A DNA stretch of 64,000 bases from Aggregatimonas sangjinii (lineage in GTDB: Bacteria; Bacteroidota; Bacteroidia; Flavobacteriales; Flavobacteriaceae). Shown one piece after another: positions 29,146 to 38,265 of the stretch. Numbering within the stretch: position 1 is the stretch's first letter; each line of letters begins with the position of its first letter. The notes under the pieces are model-generated. The model was not told where the DNA came from. It made no database searches and saw only the letters and a list, made by a program, of their open reading frames with translations. A program made the translations under genes and the position numbers. The stretch is taken from NCBI RefSeq assembly GCF_005943945.1, contig NZ_CP040710.1:62001-126000 (forward strand), given 5' to 3'.

Positions 29146-29178
29146 ATAAAAAAGGGTTGCCCGTTTTGAGCAACCCTT
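29146..29178 (-). terminator. Terminator or attenuator between susD and the FG-GAP genes
   Basis: A perfect 9-bp stem (arm AAGGGTTGC, 29152-29160 with 29170-29178) and 9-nt loop are followed on the minus strand by TTTTTTATT. It begins about 20 bp after the susD stop and 20 bp before the next start, so it should reduce transcription of the downstream lipoprotein genes relative to susCD. Confidence 0.8.
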
Positions 29179-29200
29179 CAATATATTGAATACTTTTAAA

Positions 29201-30820
29201 TTAGTAGCCTGGGTTCTGTGTTAAAGTACCTTCGGAGGCATTAATTTGTTCCTGTGGAATGGGGAATATGGTTCTAAAAGAATCGCTGTTGGTCTTTTCC
29301 CACCAAGATTCGCCCCATTTACCAAAACGGATACGGTCAGTACGACGACTTCCTTCCTGGAACATCTCTTTACCGCGCTCCTCGAAAAAGGTGTCTGCGT
29401 CTATACTATCCAAGCCTTCAAGACCTGCTCTATCTCTAATAGCATTCACATCGTCTAAAGAAAGACTCCAATCACCTGCTGCCCTTGCTCTTGCTTCACC
29501 TCTCATCAAGTGAACGTCACCTAAACGTACGATAGGATAATCATTGTTCATTTCCTGACGGCCAAAGAGTTGAAAGCTGAATTTTTTAGCACGTGTACCA
29601 CTCTCTCTTTCAGAATTGGGCTCAAGTTCATTGATGGCAGGAGTGTAGTTGACAACAAGGTCATCATCATCCGCTGCGAAATCCAAAAGGGCGTTTCCGC
29701 TAAAGTCGGTCTGAGGCCCGGCCAAAAAGTTCGCTTCTTTTCTCAAATCGTCATCATCGTAGCTGTTGTAGAACTCCTCTAGTACCTGATAACCGTTCCA
29801 TGGCTGTTGGTCTAAAGAATACGTCAATTGGCTACTGTAATGCATGTTCATTTGAGAGAAATTCATGCCACCAGCACTTACAGCGTCGTAATAGATCGAC
29901 CAAATCATCTCTGGATTAAATTGATTGTTCGGCGCAAAAATCGCAGCATACCCTTCTAGGTTATCAGGATCTTCCTCAACGTCAGGTCTTTTTGCAAGAT
30001 TGGGTACGGAGCAACCGTCAGCACACAATTGGTAAGGACCATTGTCAATGATATAAGAAGCTGCCCATTCGGCCTCTTCGTAACGTGGTGTTCCCGTATA
30101 GACTTCGGCGTTCAAATACAATTTGGCCAAAATTCCCAGAACCGCATATTGGTTGATGATATATGGATCGGATGCCGTTCCCAAATCGCTACCGGACAAG
30201 TCCATGGAAGCGGTGACGGCAGGAATACCCAATGCAGCCAACAATTCGCTCTCTACAAAAGCAAATACTTCTGATCTTTCTGATTGCGGTACACTACTAT
30301 TTGCACCAGTATCCGTACTGGTCACAATCTTTACACGTCCGAATAAGTCCATTAGCCTAAAATATTGGTAGGCTCGAATCGTTCTTGCCTGGGCAGTTTC
30401 GTTCGGAGAGAGGCTACCCGCTAAAGCCGTATTGGCTTGGCCAATACCATTAAAGGCATTGTTCCAGGTATCGTTCAACGGACCGTTGGCAGAACCTACG
30501 GTGTGACGGTGCATACGCAACCAGATACCTCCATCAAACCAGTCACCACCCTTTTGGCCAATCGCCATCTCGTCGGAAGATACTGTTTGAACGGAATAAT
30601 ACGACCCGTGTCCCGCAGTACCTGCACGAACACCGCCATAGGCGCCTAATAAACTTCCTGGAGGCTGTATGCCGCCAGCAGTTGCCCCTTCGATAACGGA
30701 AACTCCGTCGTCAGAGAATTCCGTGGTAAGCTCATCTTCGAGCGTTTCTTCCAAATCGGTACATGAATAAGCGAGCACTAGCATACTGCTTAAAAATGTG
30801 AGTTTATACAAATTTTTCAT
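29201..30820 (-). CDS. susD: RagB/SusD family nutrient-binding lipoprotein
   Basis: 539 aa, lipobox VLAYSC followed by acidic residues. SusD lipoproteins form the lid over the SusC channel and bind glycan at the cell surface. Family features include the early helical region (NDTWNNAFNGIGQANTAL), TPR-like helices (ARTIRAYQYFRLMDLFGRV), the YPIVRLGDVHLMRGEARARA stretch and the C-terminal DSFRTIFPIPQEQINASEG ending NPGY. It starts 9 bp after the susC stop and is clearly paired with it. The symbol denotes family, not proven starch specificity. Confidence 0.95.
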   Translation of the reverse strand: MKNLYKLTFLSSMLVLAYSCTDLEETLEDELTTEFSDDGVSVIEGATAGGIQPPGSLLGAYGGVRAGTAGHGSYYSVQTVSSDEMAIGQKGGDWFDGGIWLRMHRHTVGSANGPLNDTWNNAFNGIGQANTALAGSLSPNETAQARTIRAYQYFRLMDLFGRVKIVTSTDTGANSSVPQSERSEVFAFVESELLAALGIPAVTASMDLSGSDLGTASDPYIINQYAVLGILAKLYLNAEVYTGTPRYEEAEWAASYIIDNGPYQLCADGCSVPNLAKRPDVEEDPDNLEGYAAIFAPNNQFNPEMIWSIYYDAVSAGGMNFSQMNMHYSSQLTYSLDQQPWNGYQVLEEFYNSYDDDDLRKEANFLAGPQTDFSGNALLDFAADDDDLVVNYTPAINELEPNSERESGTRAKKFSFQLFGRQEMNNDYPIVRLGDVHLMRGEARARAAGDWSLSLDDVNAIRDRAGLEGLDSIDADTFFEERGKEMFQEGSRRTDRIRFGKWGESWWEKTNSDSFRTIFPIPQEQINASEGTLTQNPGY

Positions 30821-30829
30821 AGTTTTTTT

Positions 30830-33823
30830 TTAAAAATTAATATTCAAACCTAAGGTGATGGTTCTAGAAGCAAAATAGTTGTAACGTCTATCAACACCTG
30901 GCGCCAATACATCAGGATTATTCGTATTTAAGACCCCTCCATTGTCTACCGAACCGAAATCCTGTAAAGAAGGTTCTGGATCTGCTCCTGTGTAGTTGGT
31001 AATTGTAAAGATGTTTTGACCGGCTAGCGAGATTCGCATGTTTTTGATATAGTCGCTATCGAAAGGAATGTTATAGCCTATTGACATGTTGTCCAATCTA
31101 AAGAAATCAGCTTTTTCTACATAATAAGAGCTAAATTGAGCAGTTCTAATGTCGTCCCTTGCCAATTCCGTATTCACGAAGTTGTACGAAGATTGTGATC
31201 CGATTCGGGGCTCGTAAAATGCCCGGAATGTATTGACCAAACTATGACCGAAAGCACCTCTAAAAAAGGCATTCACGTCCCAGTTGCCAAAGGTCACTTG
31301 GTTGGTCCATCCGATTTCAAAATCGGGTAAACCTTTTCCGAGTACCTCGAAATCTACATTCTCATCCAAGGCGTTCCCTTGACCGGTGATCAACTCACCA
31401 TCACCGTTCACATCGACCAAAATCGGCGTTCCGTTTTCATCCACGTCCCCGGAAAAAACAGGCCCCCAGATCTGACCAATCTCTTCACCTTCTTGAACCA
31501 GAATCACATTTGTATCATTCTGACCAGGTGCACCCAAGTTCGCGGTAGTACGGTTACCCCCTGTTACACTTGTAAGCTCTGTTTTGTAAGTAGAAAAGAT
31601 AATCCCTGTATTGTAGGATACATTTTCTTTTTTGATGACATCATAATTAACGGCTAGCTCAAGACCTCTGGTATTCAACTCACCACCATTTTGAAATTGG
31701 GAACCTCCATCTGCTCCACCACCTGTATTTTCGAGCGTAACAGAGTTGATAAAGTCTTCGATATCCCTATTGTAAATATCCAAGGTTGCTGACAAGCGCT
31801 CACTTGCAAATTCAAATCCTAAATTGATTTCTTTCTTCTCTTCCCATTTTAGATCTGGATTTGGAACCCGAAGGGTATTCCCTGTGGCAGAAGAGCCAAA
31901 ACCATTAGAGCCGTTGATTACTCCAAAAGTAGCTTGAGATAATCCTACTTGCGGTGGAAGGGCACCGGTTACCCCGTAACCCAGTCGTACTTTCAATAGG
32001 TTTACATTTTTCAATTGTAGGTATTTGTTCGCATCAACCCCGATTGCAGCGGCAGGGAAAAGACCCCATTGCTCGTCCTCACCAAATCTACTCGAACCTT
32101 CCCTACGTAGTGAAGCGTTCACATAAATGGCATCGTCAATCGTAGCATTCACACGCCCAAAGAAAGCGATAATCCGGTCATCATCATTTCTCCCACTGTT
32201 TGCAGCGATTCGTCCAGCTTCCAATAAATCCTGGGAGGCTTCAATGGCATTGCTGAAATCGAAATCTACGCCTGGAGGAAAATCACCTAATTGCAAGAAA
32301 TATTCGTTAAAATCGGTTTCTTGCCAAGAATACCCTCCGGTCACTTTCAAGGAAACCAAATCGCTAAACGTATTGCTGTAGGTGCCAAAAAGCTCTAAGG
32401 TTCTGTTCTCGATTTCATTAGTATAGAAACTTGCTGAACCTTTTCTAAAAGGGCTCACAGCATTTCCTCTAAAGAATGAGGTGGTCGGATAGTACTGCCG
32501 ATTCGTATTTTTCTCATTTTGCTGCCCGATGTTCAAATTGGCCGTTAAATTATCGGTAAAATTGTAACGGAAATCCAAGCTATAATTGATTAGACTTCTA
32601 GTACCGTAATTTTTATTCTGCTCGGCTATCGATACCGGGTTGAAACTGTCAAAAAGACCTAGCGTCTCAAAATAACCACCGAATTGGTCGCCATTGAATG
32701 CGAAAGGCGCGTCCTCACCTAGAACAGGAGCGGTAGGATTGTAAAGTACGGCATATCGCAATGCTTCGTTAAAACCGAAATCACTGTCGCGTTGTGTAAG
32801 CGATGAATTGAAATCAATATTCAATTTATCATTGAAAATACGACCGGACAATTTCGTTCGGGCATTGAATTGCTTGAAACCGGAATTGGTCAAGATACCT
32901 TCCGTATCCCTGAAGTTGACCGATACCCGATAGTTCGCATCCTCGGTACCACCTACTGCGGCTACGTTATGAACTGATGTGAAGGCTGCTCTGGTCACTT
33001 CGTCCCTCCAATTGGTGTCACTTCCCAAATCGCTTCCACCAACTGCGAGAAATTCCTCCCGGTTCATGGTTTCTACTTGGTTTGCGACGTTAGCAGTAGA
33101 AAACTGTCCGTTATAGGAAACTGAAAAAGGTTGTCCTACCTTACCGGACTTGGTAGTGACCAAAATTACACCACTTGATCCACGTGTACCGTATATCGCA
33201 GCTGCGGAACCATCCTTTAACACCGTAATGTTTTCGATATCACTTGGGTCTACGTTATTCAGCGACTGTCCGAGCACCCCATCGATAACGACAAGAGGTT
33301 CGGCATTGCCCCCAATGGTAGAGATACCCCTTAAACGAATGGTAGAATTTGAATTTGGGTCACCACCCTTGTTGTACACGCTTAAACCAGCGACCTTACC
33401 TTGTAGTAATTGCGTCGGTTCGCTGATGACACCTTGGTTAAACTCCTCGGAACTTACACTGGTCACGGCCGTAGTAATTTCCTTTTTTACCTGACTACCG
33501 TATCCCGTAACTACCACTTCTTCCAAGGCTTGTGCATCCTCTTCCATGGTAACGTCTATAGTAGACTGGCCTCCAACAACGACTTCCGTCGATTTATATC
33601 CAATATAACTGAATACCAATGTGGCACCTTCACTAACCGTTATAGTGTAATTGCCATCAAAATCGGTCTGGGTGCCATTGGTCGTTCCCTTTTCCAAAAC
33701 GTTTGCACCAGGCAAAGGACCTTGTGCGTCGGAAACCGTACCAGACACTTCTTGGGCTTGCGCAATCCCGAAACATAAAAATGCCCCGATTATGGCTAAG
33801 CTTTTTAAGAGCGTAATCTTCAT
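30830..33823 (-). CDS. susC: SusC/RagA family TonB-linked outer-membrane transporter
   Basis: 997 aa. After the signal peptide (IIGAFLCFGIAQA) comes a carboxypeptidase-D-like domain (VSGTVSDAQGPLPGANV... to VVGGQSTIDVTMEE), the SusC signature EEVVVTGYGSQVKKE, a plug (IRLRGISTIGGNAEPLVVID, ILVTTKSG) and a barrel ending RTITLGLNINF. It is the energised channel for oligosaccharide uptake with the SusD lid. It is divergent from a LacI-type regulator; a candidate operator lies 86 bp or more upstream. Linkage to GH65, beta-PGM and GH13 genes suggests an alpha-glucan or maltose substrate. Confidence 0.96.
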   Translation of the reverse strand: MKITLLKSLAIIGAFLCFGIAQAQEVSGTVSDAQGPLPGANVLEKGTTNGTQTDFDGNYTITVSEGATLVFSYIGYKSTEVVVGGQSTIDVTMEEDAQALEEVVVTGYGSQVKKEITTAVTSVSSEEFNQGVISEPTQLLQGKVAGLSVYNKGGDPNSNSTIRLRGISTIGGNAEPLVVIDGVLGQSLNNVDPSDIENITVLKDGSAAAIYGTRGSSGVILVTTKSGKVGQPFSVSYNGQFSTANVANQVETMNREEFLAVGGSDLGSDTNWRDEVTRAAFTSVHNVAAVGGTEDANYRVSVNFRDTEGILTNSGFKQFNARTKLSGRIFNDKLNIDFNSSLTQRDSDFGFNEALRYAVLYNPTAPVLGEDAPFAFNGDQFGGYFETLGLFDSFNPVSIAEQNKNYGTRSLINYSLDFRYNFTDNLTANLNIGQQNEKNTNRQYYPTTSFFRGNAVSPFRKGSASFYTNEIENRTLELFGTYSNTFSDLVSLKVTGGYSWQETDFNEYFLQLGDFPPGVDFDFSNAIEASQDLLEAGRIAANSGRNDDDRIIAFFGRVNATIDDAIYVNASLRREGSSRFGEDEQWGLFPAAAIGVDANKYLQLKNVNLLKVRLGYGVTGALPPQVGLSQATFGVINGSNGFGSSATGNTLRVPNPDLKWEEKKEINLGFEFASERLSATLDIYNRDIEDFINSVTLENTGGGADGGSQFQNGGELNTRGLELAVNYDVIKKENVSYNTGIIFSTYKTELTSVTGGNRTTANLGAPGQNDTNVILVQEGEEIGQIWGPVFSGDVDENGTPILVDVNGDGELITGQGNALDENVDFEVLGKGLPDFEIGWTNQVTFGNWDVNAFFRGAFGHSLVNTFRAFYEPRIGSQSSYNFVNTELARDDIRTAQFSSYYVEKADFFRLDNMSIGYNIPFDSDYIKNMRISLAGQNIFTITNYTGADPEPSLQDFGSVDNGGVLNTNNPDVLAPGVDRRYNYFASRTITLGLNINF

Positions 33824-33908
33824 AAATTGTTAGTTTAAGTTTGAGTTAATTAAAAATCTAAGGTTAAAAATATGTAAAAAATGTGTTAAAAACAGTTATT
33901 CGCTGCTT

Positions 33909-33939
33909 TATCAACTACGCAAACGGTTTCGTGTTGATA
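33909..33939. promoter_or_regulatory. Candidate LacI-type operator between susC and the regulator gene
   Basis: An imperfect 31-bp inverted repeat runs from TATCAAC on the left to GTTGATA on the right, with a core CGCAAACGGTTTCG that has AAAC/GTTT arms around one G. The arms match fully except for two extra bases on the left. LacI-family operators commonly have a similar A-rich/T-rich symmetry around a central CG. Its position in the divergent promoter region supports control of susC and perhaps the regulator itself. Confidence 0.5.
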
Positions 33940-34173
33940 ACTTTTAGGAATTATGAGTCTAATAATTTGGGAATACCTTAATTATGCATCTAACAATGAG
34001 AGTGATTCAAAATCATCATTCTCGCAATTAGAAACAAATATATAAATTTTTTTATGACCAGATTTTAGTGGGTTTATACGGTTTGGCAGGATTATATGTT
34101 AAATTACGACCGAATTCTAGGAAGCCTTTCCGTAAAGAATTATTTTGTTGAAATTTCATTATTAAAAATTATT

Positions 34174-35208
34174 GTGAGAAAAAATATCACCCTCAAACAT
34201 ATCGCCAAAGAATTGGAAGTCTCGATATCCACCGTGTCAAAGGCGTTAAAAAACAGCGAAGAAATCGGAAAAGATACCAAAGAAAAGGTTCAAGCTTTTG
34301 CGAAATTATACAATTATCGGCCGAACAATATTGCTATAAGCCTCAAAAACAGGCGGACCAAAACAATTGGGGTTATCATTCCCGATATCATCCATCACTT
34401 TTTCACTACGGTATTTAGGGGCATAGAGAAGTACGCCAACCGTCATGGTTATAATGTAATAATCTGTGTCTCCGATGAATCTTTTGACCGGGAAGTAATT
34501 AATATGGAAATGTTGGCCAATGGAAGTATCGATGGTTTTATCATGTCGCTCTCGGCAGAAACCCAACTCAAGAACGATTTCAACCATTTAAAGGAAGTGA
34601 CCGAACAAGGCATTCCACTTGTTTTATTCGATAGGGTTACCGACGAAGTGAAATGCGATAAAGTGATTATCAACGATAAGGAAATAGCGTACAAAGCGGT
34701 TCAGATGTTTATTGATGAAGGAAAAAAACGGATTGCCTTGATATCTACTGATGATTATTTGAATGTAAGTGCCAAAAGAGCCATTGGTTACCAAGAAGCA
34801 TTGCGAGCAAACAATTTGGAAATCAACGAATCCCTAGTCTTAATACTACCCTATTTTGGGGATAGTAGCAATGCAATAAGTGAATTCTTCGATAATAACG
34901 ATTTTGATGCCATGCTTTGCGTCAATGAAATTTTCGCAGTACAGTGTATGCGGGAAGCGCAGGAGCGTGGAAAAAGAATTCCAGAGGATATCTCCGTTAT
35001 CGGTTTTACCAACGGCATTCTTTCTCAGTATTCATCTCCTAGATTAACGGCTATTGCCCAACATGGGGAACAAATGGGAGAAACGGCCGCCCAGATGTTG
35101 ATTGAACGTGTAGAGGCCGAGCTGGAATTGGACGAGGATGAGGAAAATTTTCGAACCGAGGTCATTCAGGCCACCATTATCAATGGGGGAACGACTTCCA
35201 ACCCATAA
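34174..35208 (+). CDS. LacI-family transcriptional regulator
   Basis: About 344 aa from GTG 34174, which gives MRKNITLKHIAKELEV and places the helix-turn-helix at the very N-terminus as usual; an upstream in-frame ATG at 34096 would add 26 unmatched residues. The HTH and hinge region is ISTVSKALKNSEEIGKDTKE... to YNYRPNNIA, followed by a periplasmic-binding-protein-like effector domain (TKTIGVIIPDIIHHFFTTVF, IPLVLFDRV, RIALISTDDYLNVSAKRAIGY, ISVIGFTNG). Lying between the susCD operon and the phosphorylase/amylase genes, it probably senses a sugar of this pathway and controls both sides. Confidence 0.9.
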   Translation: MRKNITLKHIAKELEVSISTVSKALKNSEEIGKDTKEKVQAFAKLYNYRPNNIAISLKNRRTKTIGVIIPDIIHHFFTTVFRGIEKYANRHGYNVIICVSDESFDREVINMEMLANGSIDGFIMSLSAETQLKNDFNHLKEVTEQGIPLVLFDRVTDEVKCDKVIINDKEIAYKAVQMFIDEGKKRIALISTDDYLNVSAKRAIGYQEALRANNLEINESLVLILPYFGDSSNAISEFFDNNDFDAMLCVNEIFAVQCMREAQERGKRIPEDISVIGFTNGILSQYSSPRLTAIAQHGEQMGETAAQMLIERVEAELELDEDEENFRTEVIQATIINGGTTSNP

Positions 35209-35232
35209 CAAATACCCTTAATAATTTAAAGT

Positions 35233-35886
35233 ATGCAGAAAACCGGATTCATATTCGATTTGGACGGTGTTATTGTCGACACCGCGAAATACCATTACCT
35301 AGCCTGGAAAAAACTCGCGAACGAATTGGGCTTTGAGTTTACCCACGAACAGAACGAACTCTTTAAAGGGGTAAGTCGAAAGCGATGCCTTGAGATCTTA
35401 TTGGATATCGGTCAAGTAGAGGCCACTCAAGAACAATTCGATAGATGGATGATCGAAAAAAACGAGGATTATCTTGCCTACATCGAAAAAATGGACGCCT
35501 CTGAGATTCTACCCGATGTACCTAAGGTGTTGCAATTTCTAAAGGAAAGAAACGTCCCCATTGCTTTGGGTTCGGCCAGTAAAAATGCGCGACCCATACT
35601 GGAAAAGGTACAATTGTTATCCTATTTCGATGTCTTGGTCGATGGGAATAGTGTAACCAAGGCCAAACCGGATCCTGAAGTTTTTCTGATCGGTGCCGAT
35701 AAATTGGGCGTTGCCCCTGAGCACTGCGTTGTCTTCGAAGATGCGGTGGCGGGAATCGCCGCGGCGAACCATGCGAATATGCTCAGCATAGGCATCGGTA
35801 ACGCCGATGTATTATCCGAGGCGAAATTTATTTTTAAAGATTTTACCGAAATTAGCCTAGAATTTTTAGAGGGTTTACTTTCGTAG
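35233..35886 (+). CDS. pgmB: Beta-phosphoglucomutase (HAD superfamily)
   Basis: 217 aa. The HAD nucleophile motif is FIFDLDGVIVDTAKYHY near residues 7-23, motif II lies in IALGSASKNARPIL, and KAKPDPEVF and VVFEDAVAGIAAA give the Lys and Asp motifs of the beta-PGM subgroup. It converts beta-glucose 1-phosphate to glucose 6-phosphate. Being immediately upstream of a GH65 phosphorylase, which releases beta-glucose 1-phosphate, makes the assignment strong. It begins 24 bp after the regulator stop. Confidence 0.94.
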   Translation: MQKTGFIFDLDGVIVDTAKYHYLAWKKLANELGFEFTHEQNELFKGVSRKRCLEILLDIGQVEATQEQFDRWMIEKNEDYLAYIEKMDASEILPDVPKVLQFLKERNVPIALGSASKNARPILEKVQLLSYFDVLVDGNSVTKAKPDPEVFLIGADKLGVAPEHCVVFEDAVAGIAAANHANMLSIGIGNADVLSEAKFIFKDFTEISLEFLEGLLS

Positions 35887-35960
35887 TGATTTATAAAAGG
35901 ATGCTTGATTCCGGCTCGGTATTGTCAAAGCTCGTCAAGTCTAAAAAACCATGAGATTAC

Positions 35961-38264
35961 ATGCAAGATTACATTAAACCGGACAACTGGTCCATCATCG
36001 AAGAAGGTTTTGATGCAGAACGGGTCAAGTCTTCGGAAAGCCTTTTTAGTATCGGGAACGGGGCCATGGGGCAACGTGCCAATTTTGAGGAACGCTACAC
36101 GGGAGAGACATTTCAGGGCAGTTATATAGGAGGGGTCTATTATCCCGACAAAACTAGGGTAGGTTGGTGGAAAAATGGATACCCTGAATATTTTGCCAAG
36201 GTGCTCAACGCTCCCAACTGGATCGGGATAGAAGTCCTGATCAATGGGGAGCAACTCGACCTAAATACCTGTAAAAAGGTAAAGGACTTTCGGAGAGAGC
36301 TGAACATGAAAGAAGGCTGGTACCAACGCTCGTTTCAGGCCTTGACTTCAAATGGTGTTACGGTAAAAGTGAGAATAACACGCTTTTTAAGTCTCGCCAT
36401 AGACGAAGTTGGCGCCATCAAATATGAGATTACACCCGTTGATTCGGATGCCGAAATCGTATTTCGACCTTATTTGGATAGCGGTATCACCAATGAAGAC
36501 AGCAATTGGGACGATAAATTTTGGAACACCACGGGTATCTCTTCCGAAAATAGTCAGGCGTTTATCGAGGCACACACGATGAAGACCAATTTCGCGACCT
36601 GCACTTTTATGCAGTCGCAGCTATATCATCAAAACGAGCTGTTAGACACCGCTCTGGAGGAGCAGTTGGGAGATACGAGCGTAGCATTTTCATTTAAACA
36701 AAAACTTAGTAAGGGTGAGACCTTGGCCCTGCATAAATTCGGGGGCTACACGGTATCTACGAATCACGACCGTTCCGATTTGGTCGCGGCGGCCAAGAAA
36801 GTCTTGAAAAAAGCGACCGAGCTCGGTTTTGAACATCTTTTGGACGGCCAGATGAAAGCCTGGGCCGATATTTGGAAAATGAGCGACATTACCATTGAAG
36901 GCGATGTGAAAGCGCAACAGGGCATCCGTTTTAATATCTTTCAGCTCAACCAAACCTATTTGGGTAAGGATTCCCGATTGAATATCGGTCCAAAAGGGTT
37001 CACGGGAGAAAAATACGGAGGGAGCACTTACTGGGATACCGAGGCCTATTGCATTCCCTTTTATATGGCGACCAAAGACCAGAAAGTTGCCCGAAACTTA
37101 TTAAAGTACCGCTATAATCATTTGAAAAAGGCCATTGAAAATGCTGAAAAACTAGGATTTTCGAACGGTGCGGCCCTCTATCCGATGGTTACCATGAACG
37201 GTGAGGAATGTCACAATGAATGGGAAATCACCTTTGAGGAAATACACCGCAACGGAGCAATCGCCTTTGCCATCTTCAATTATTACCGCTTTACAGGGGA
37301 TTACACGTACATTCCTGAAATGGGCTTGGAAGTACTCATCGGCATCGCGAGATTTTGGCAACAGCGCGCAACCTTTTCAGAACAGAAACAGCAATATGTA
37401 ATCCTTGGGGTAACCGGTCCCAATGAATACGAGAACAATGTCAACAACAACTGGTATACCAACTATTTGGCGAAATGGTGTATCGATTATACCATAGTTC
37501 AGCTAGGTAAAGTTAAAGACGGTTATCAAGAAGATTACAAAAGGGTTATGGGCAAAACGAAGCTTACCGATGGCGAGCTTTCCAAGTGGAAAGAGGTGGC
37601 CGACCAGATGTACTTTCCGAGATCGGAAGAACTTGATATATTCCTTCAGCAAGACGGATTTTTAGATAAAGAACTGATTACCGTCGACGATTTGGATAAA
37701 AAGCAACGCCCCATCAACCAAAAATGGAGCTGGGACCGAATTTTACGCTCGCCCTATATCAAGCAGGCCGATGTATTGCAGGGTTTTTACCTTTTCGAAG
37801 ACCACTTTTCGACCGAGCAGCTCGAAAAGCATTTCGATTTTTACGAACCTTTTACCGTACACGAATCTTCGCTATCGCCCTGCGTACATAGTATTCAGGC
37901 AGCAAAGCTGAATCGAATGCAACAAGCATATACTTTTTACCTTCGGACCTCTCGATTAGATTTGGACGATTACAATAAAGAGGTAGAAGAAGGGTTGCAC
38001 ATCACTTCGATGGCCGGAACTTGGATGAGCATCGTTGAAGGTTTTGGCGGCATGCGGGTTATCGATGATAAACTGTCGTTCACTCCAAGGATTCCCGAAG
38101 AATGGACATCGTATTCCTTTAAAGTGAATTTTAGGAACCGTATCCTAAGGGTTACCATTAGTCATGATGGTAGCAGCTTCGCGTTGGAGGGCGACCAAGA
38201 AATGTCAATTCGAGTGAACGGGAAGCGAATCGCGCTTAGCCCGAAGTCGGAAATCAGCGTTTAA
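35961..38264 (+). CDS. GH65 glycoside phosphorylase, probably maltose phosphorylase
   Basis: 767 aa, usual GH65 length, with no signal peptide, so cytoplasmic. The N-terminal beta-sandwich is seen in SLFSIGNGAMGQRANFEE and TFQGSYIGGVYYPD; the (alpha/alpha)6 barrel has GGSTYWDTEAYCIPFYM and the catalytic-acid region NGEECHNEWE (413-422), then HRNGAIAFAIFNYYRF. The phosphate-binding region near HESSLSPCVHS is present. It cleaves an alpha-linked disaccharide with inorganic phosphate to give beta-glucose 1-phosphate and glucose. Maltose is favoured by context (beta-PGM, GH13); kojibiose, nigerose or trehalose cannot be excluded. Confidence 0.92.
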   Translation: MQDYIKPDNWSIIEEGFDAERVKSSESLFSIGNGAMGQRANFEERYTGETFQGSYIGGVYYPDKTRVGWWKNGYPEYFAKVLNAPNWIGIEVLINGEQLDLNTCKKVKDFRRELNMKEGWYQRSFQALTSNGVTVKVRITRFLSLAIDEVGAIKYEITPVDSDAEIVFRPYLDSGITNEDSNWDDKFWNTTGISSENSQAFIEAHTMKTNFATCTFMQSQLYHQNELLDTALEEQLGDTSVAFSFKQKLSKGETLALHKFGGYTVSTNHDRSDLVAAAKKVLKKATELGFEHLLDGQMKAWADIWKMSDITIEGDVKAQQGIRFNIFQLNQTYLGKDSRLNIGPKGFTGEKYGGSTYWDTEAYCIPFYMATKDQKVARNLLKYRYNHLKKAIENAEKLGFSNGAALYPMVTMNGEECHNEWEITFEEIHRNGAIAFAIFNYYRFTGDYTYIPEMGLEVLIGIARFWQQRATFSEQKQQYVILGVTGPNEYENNVNNNWYTNYLAKWCIDYTIVQLGKVKDGYQEDYKRVMGKTKLTDGELSKWKEVADQMYFPRSEELDIFLQQDGFLDKELITVDDLDKKQRPINQKWSWDRILRSPYIKQADVLQGFYLFEDHFSTEQLEKHFDFYEPFTVHESSLSPCVHSIQAAKLNRMQQAYTFYLRTSRLDLDDYNKEVEEGLHITSMAGTWMSIVEGFGGMRVIDDKLSFTPRIPEEWTSYSFKVNFRNRILRVTISHDGSSFALEGDQEMSIRVNGKRIALSPKSEISV

Positions 38265-38265
38265 T

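Noticed and set aside
34096-34173. Upstream ATG for the LacI-type regulator
   Set aside because: It adds 26 residues without family similarity before the HTH; GTG 34174 gives the standard N-terminus. Not fully excluded.
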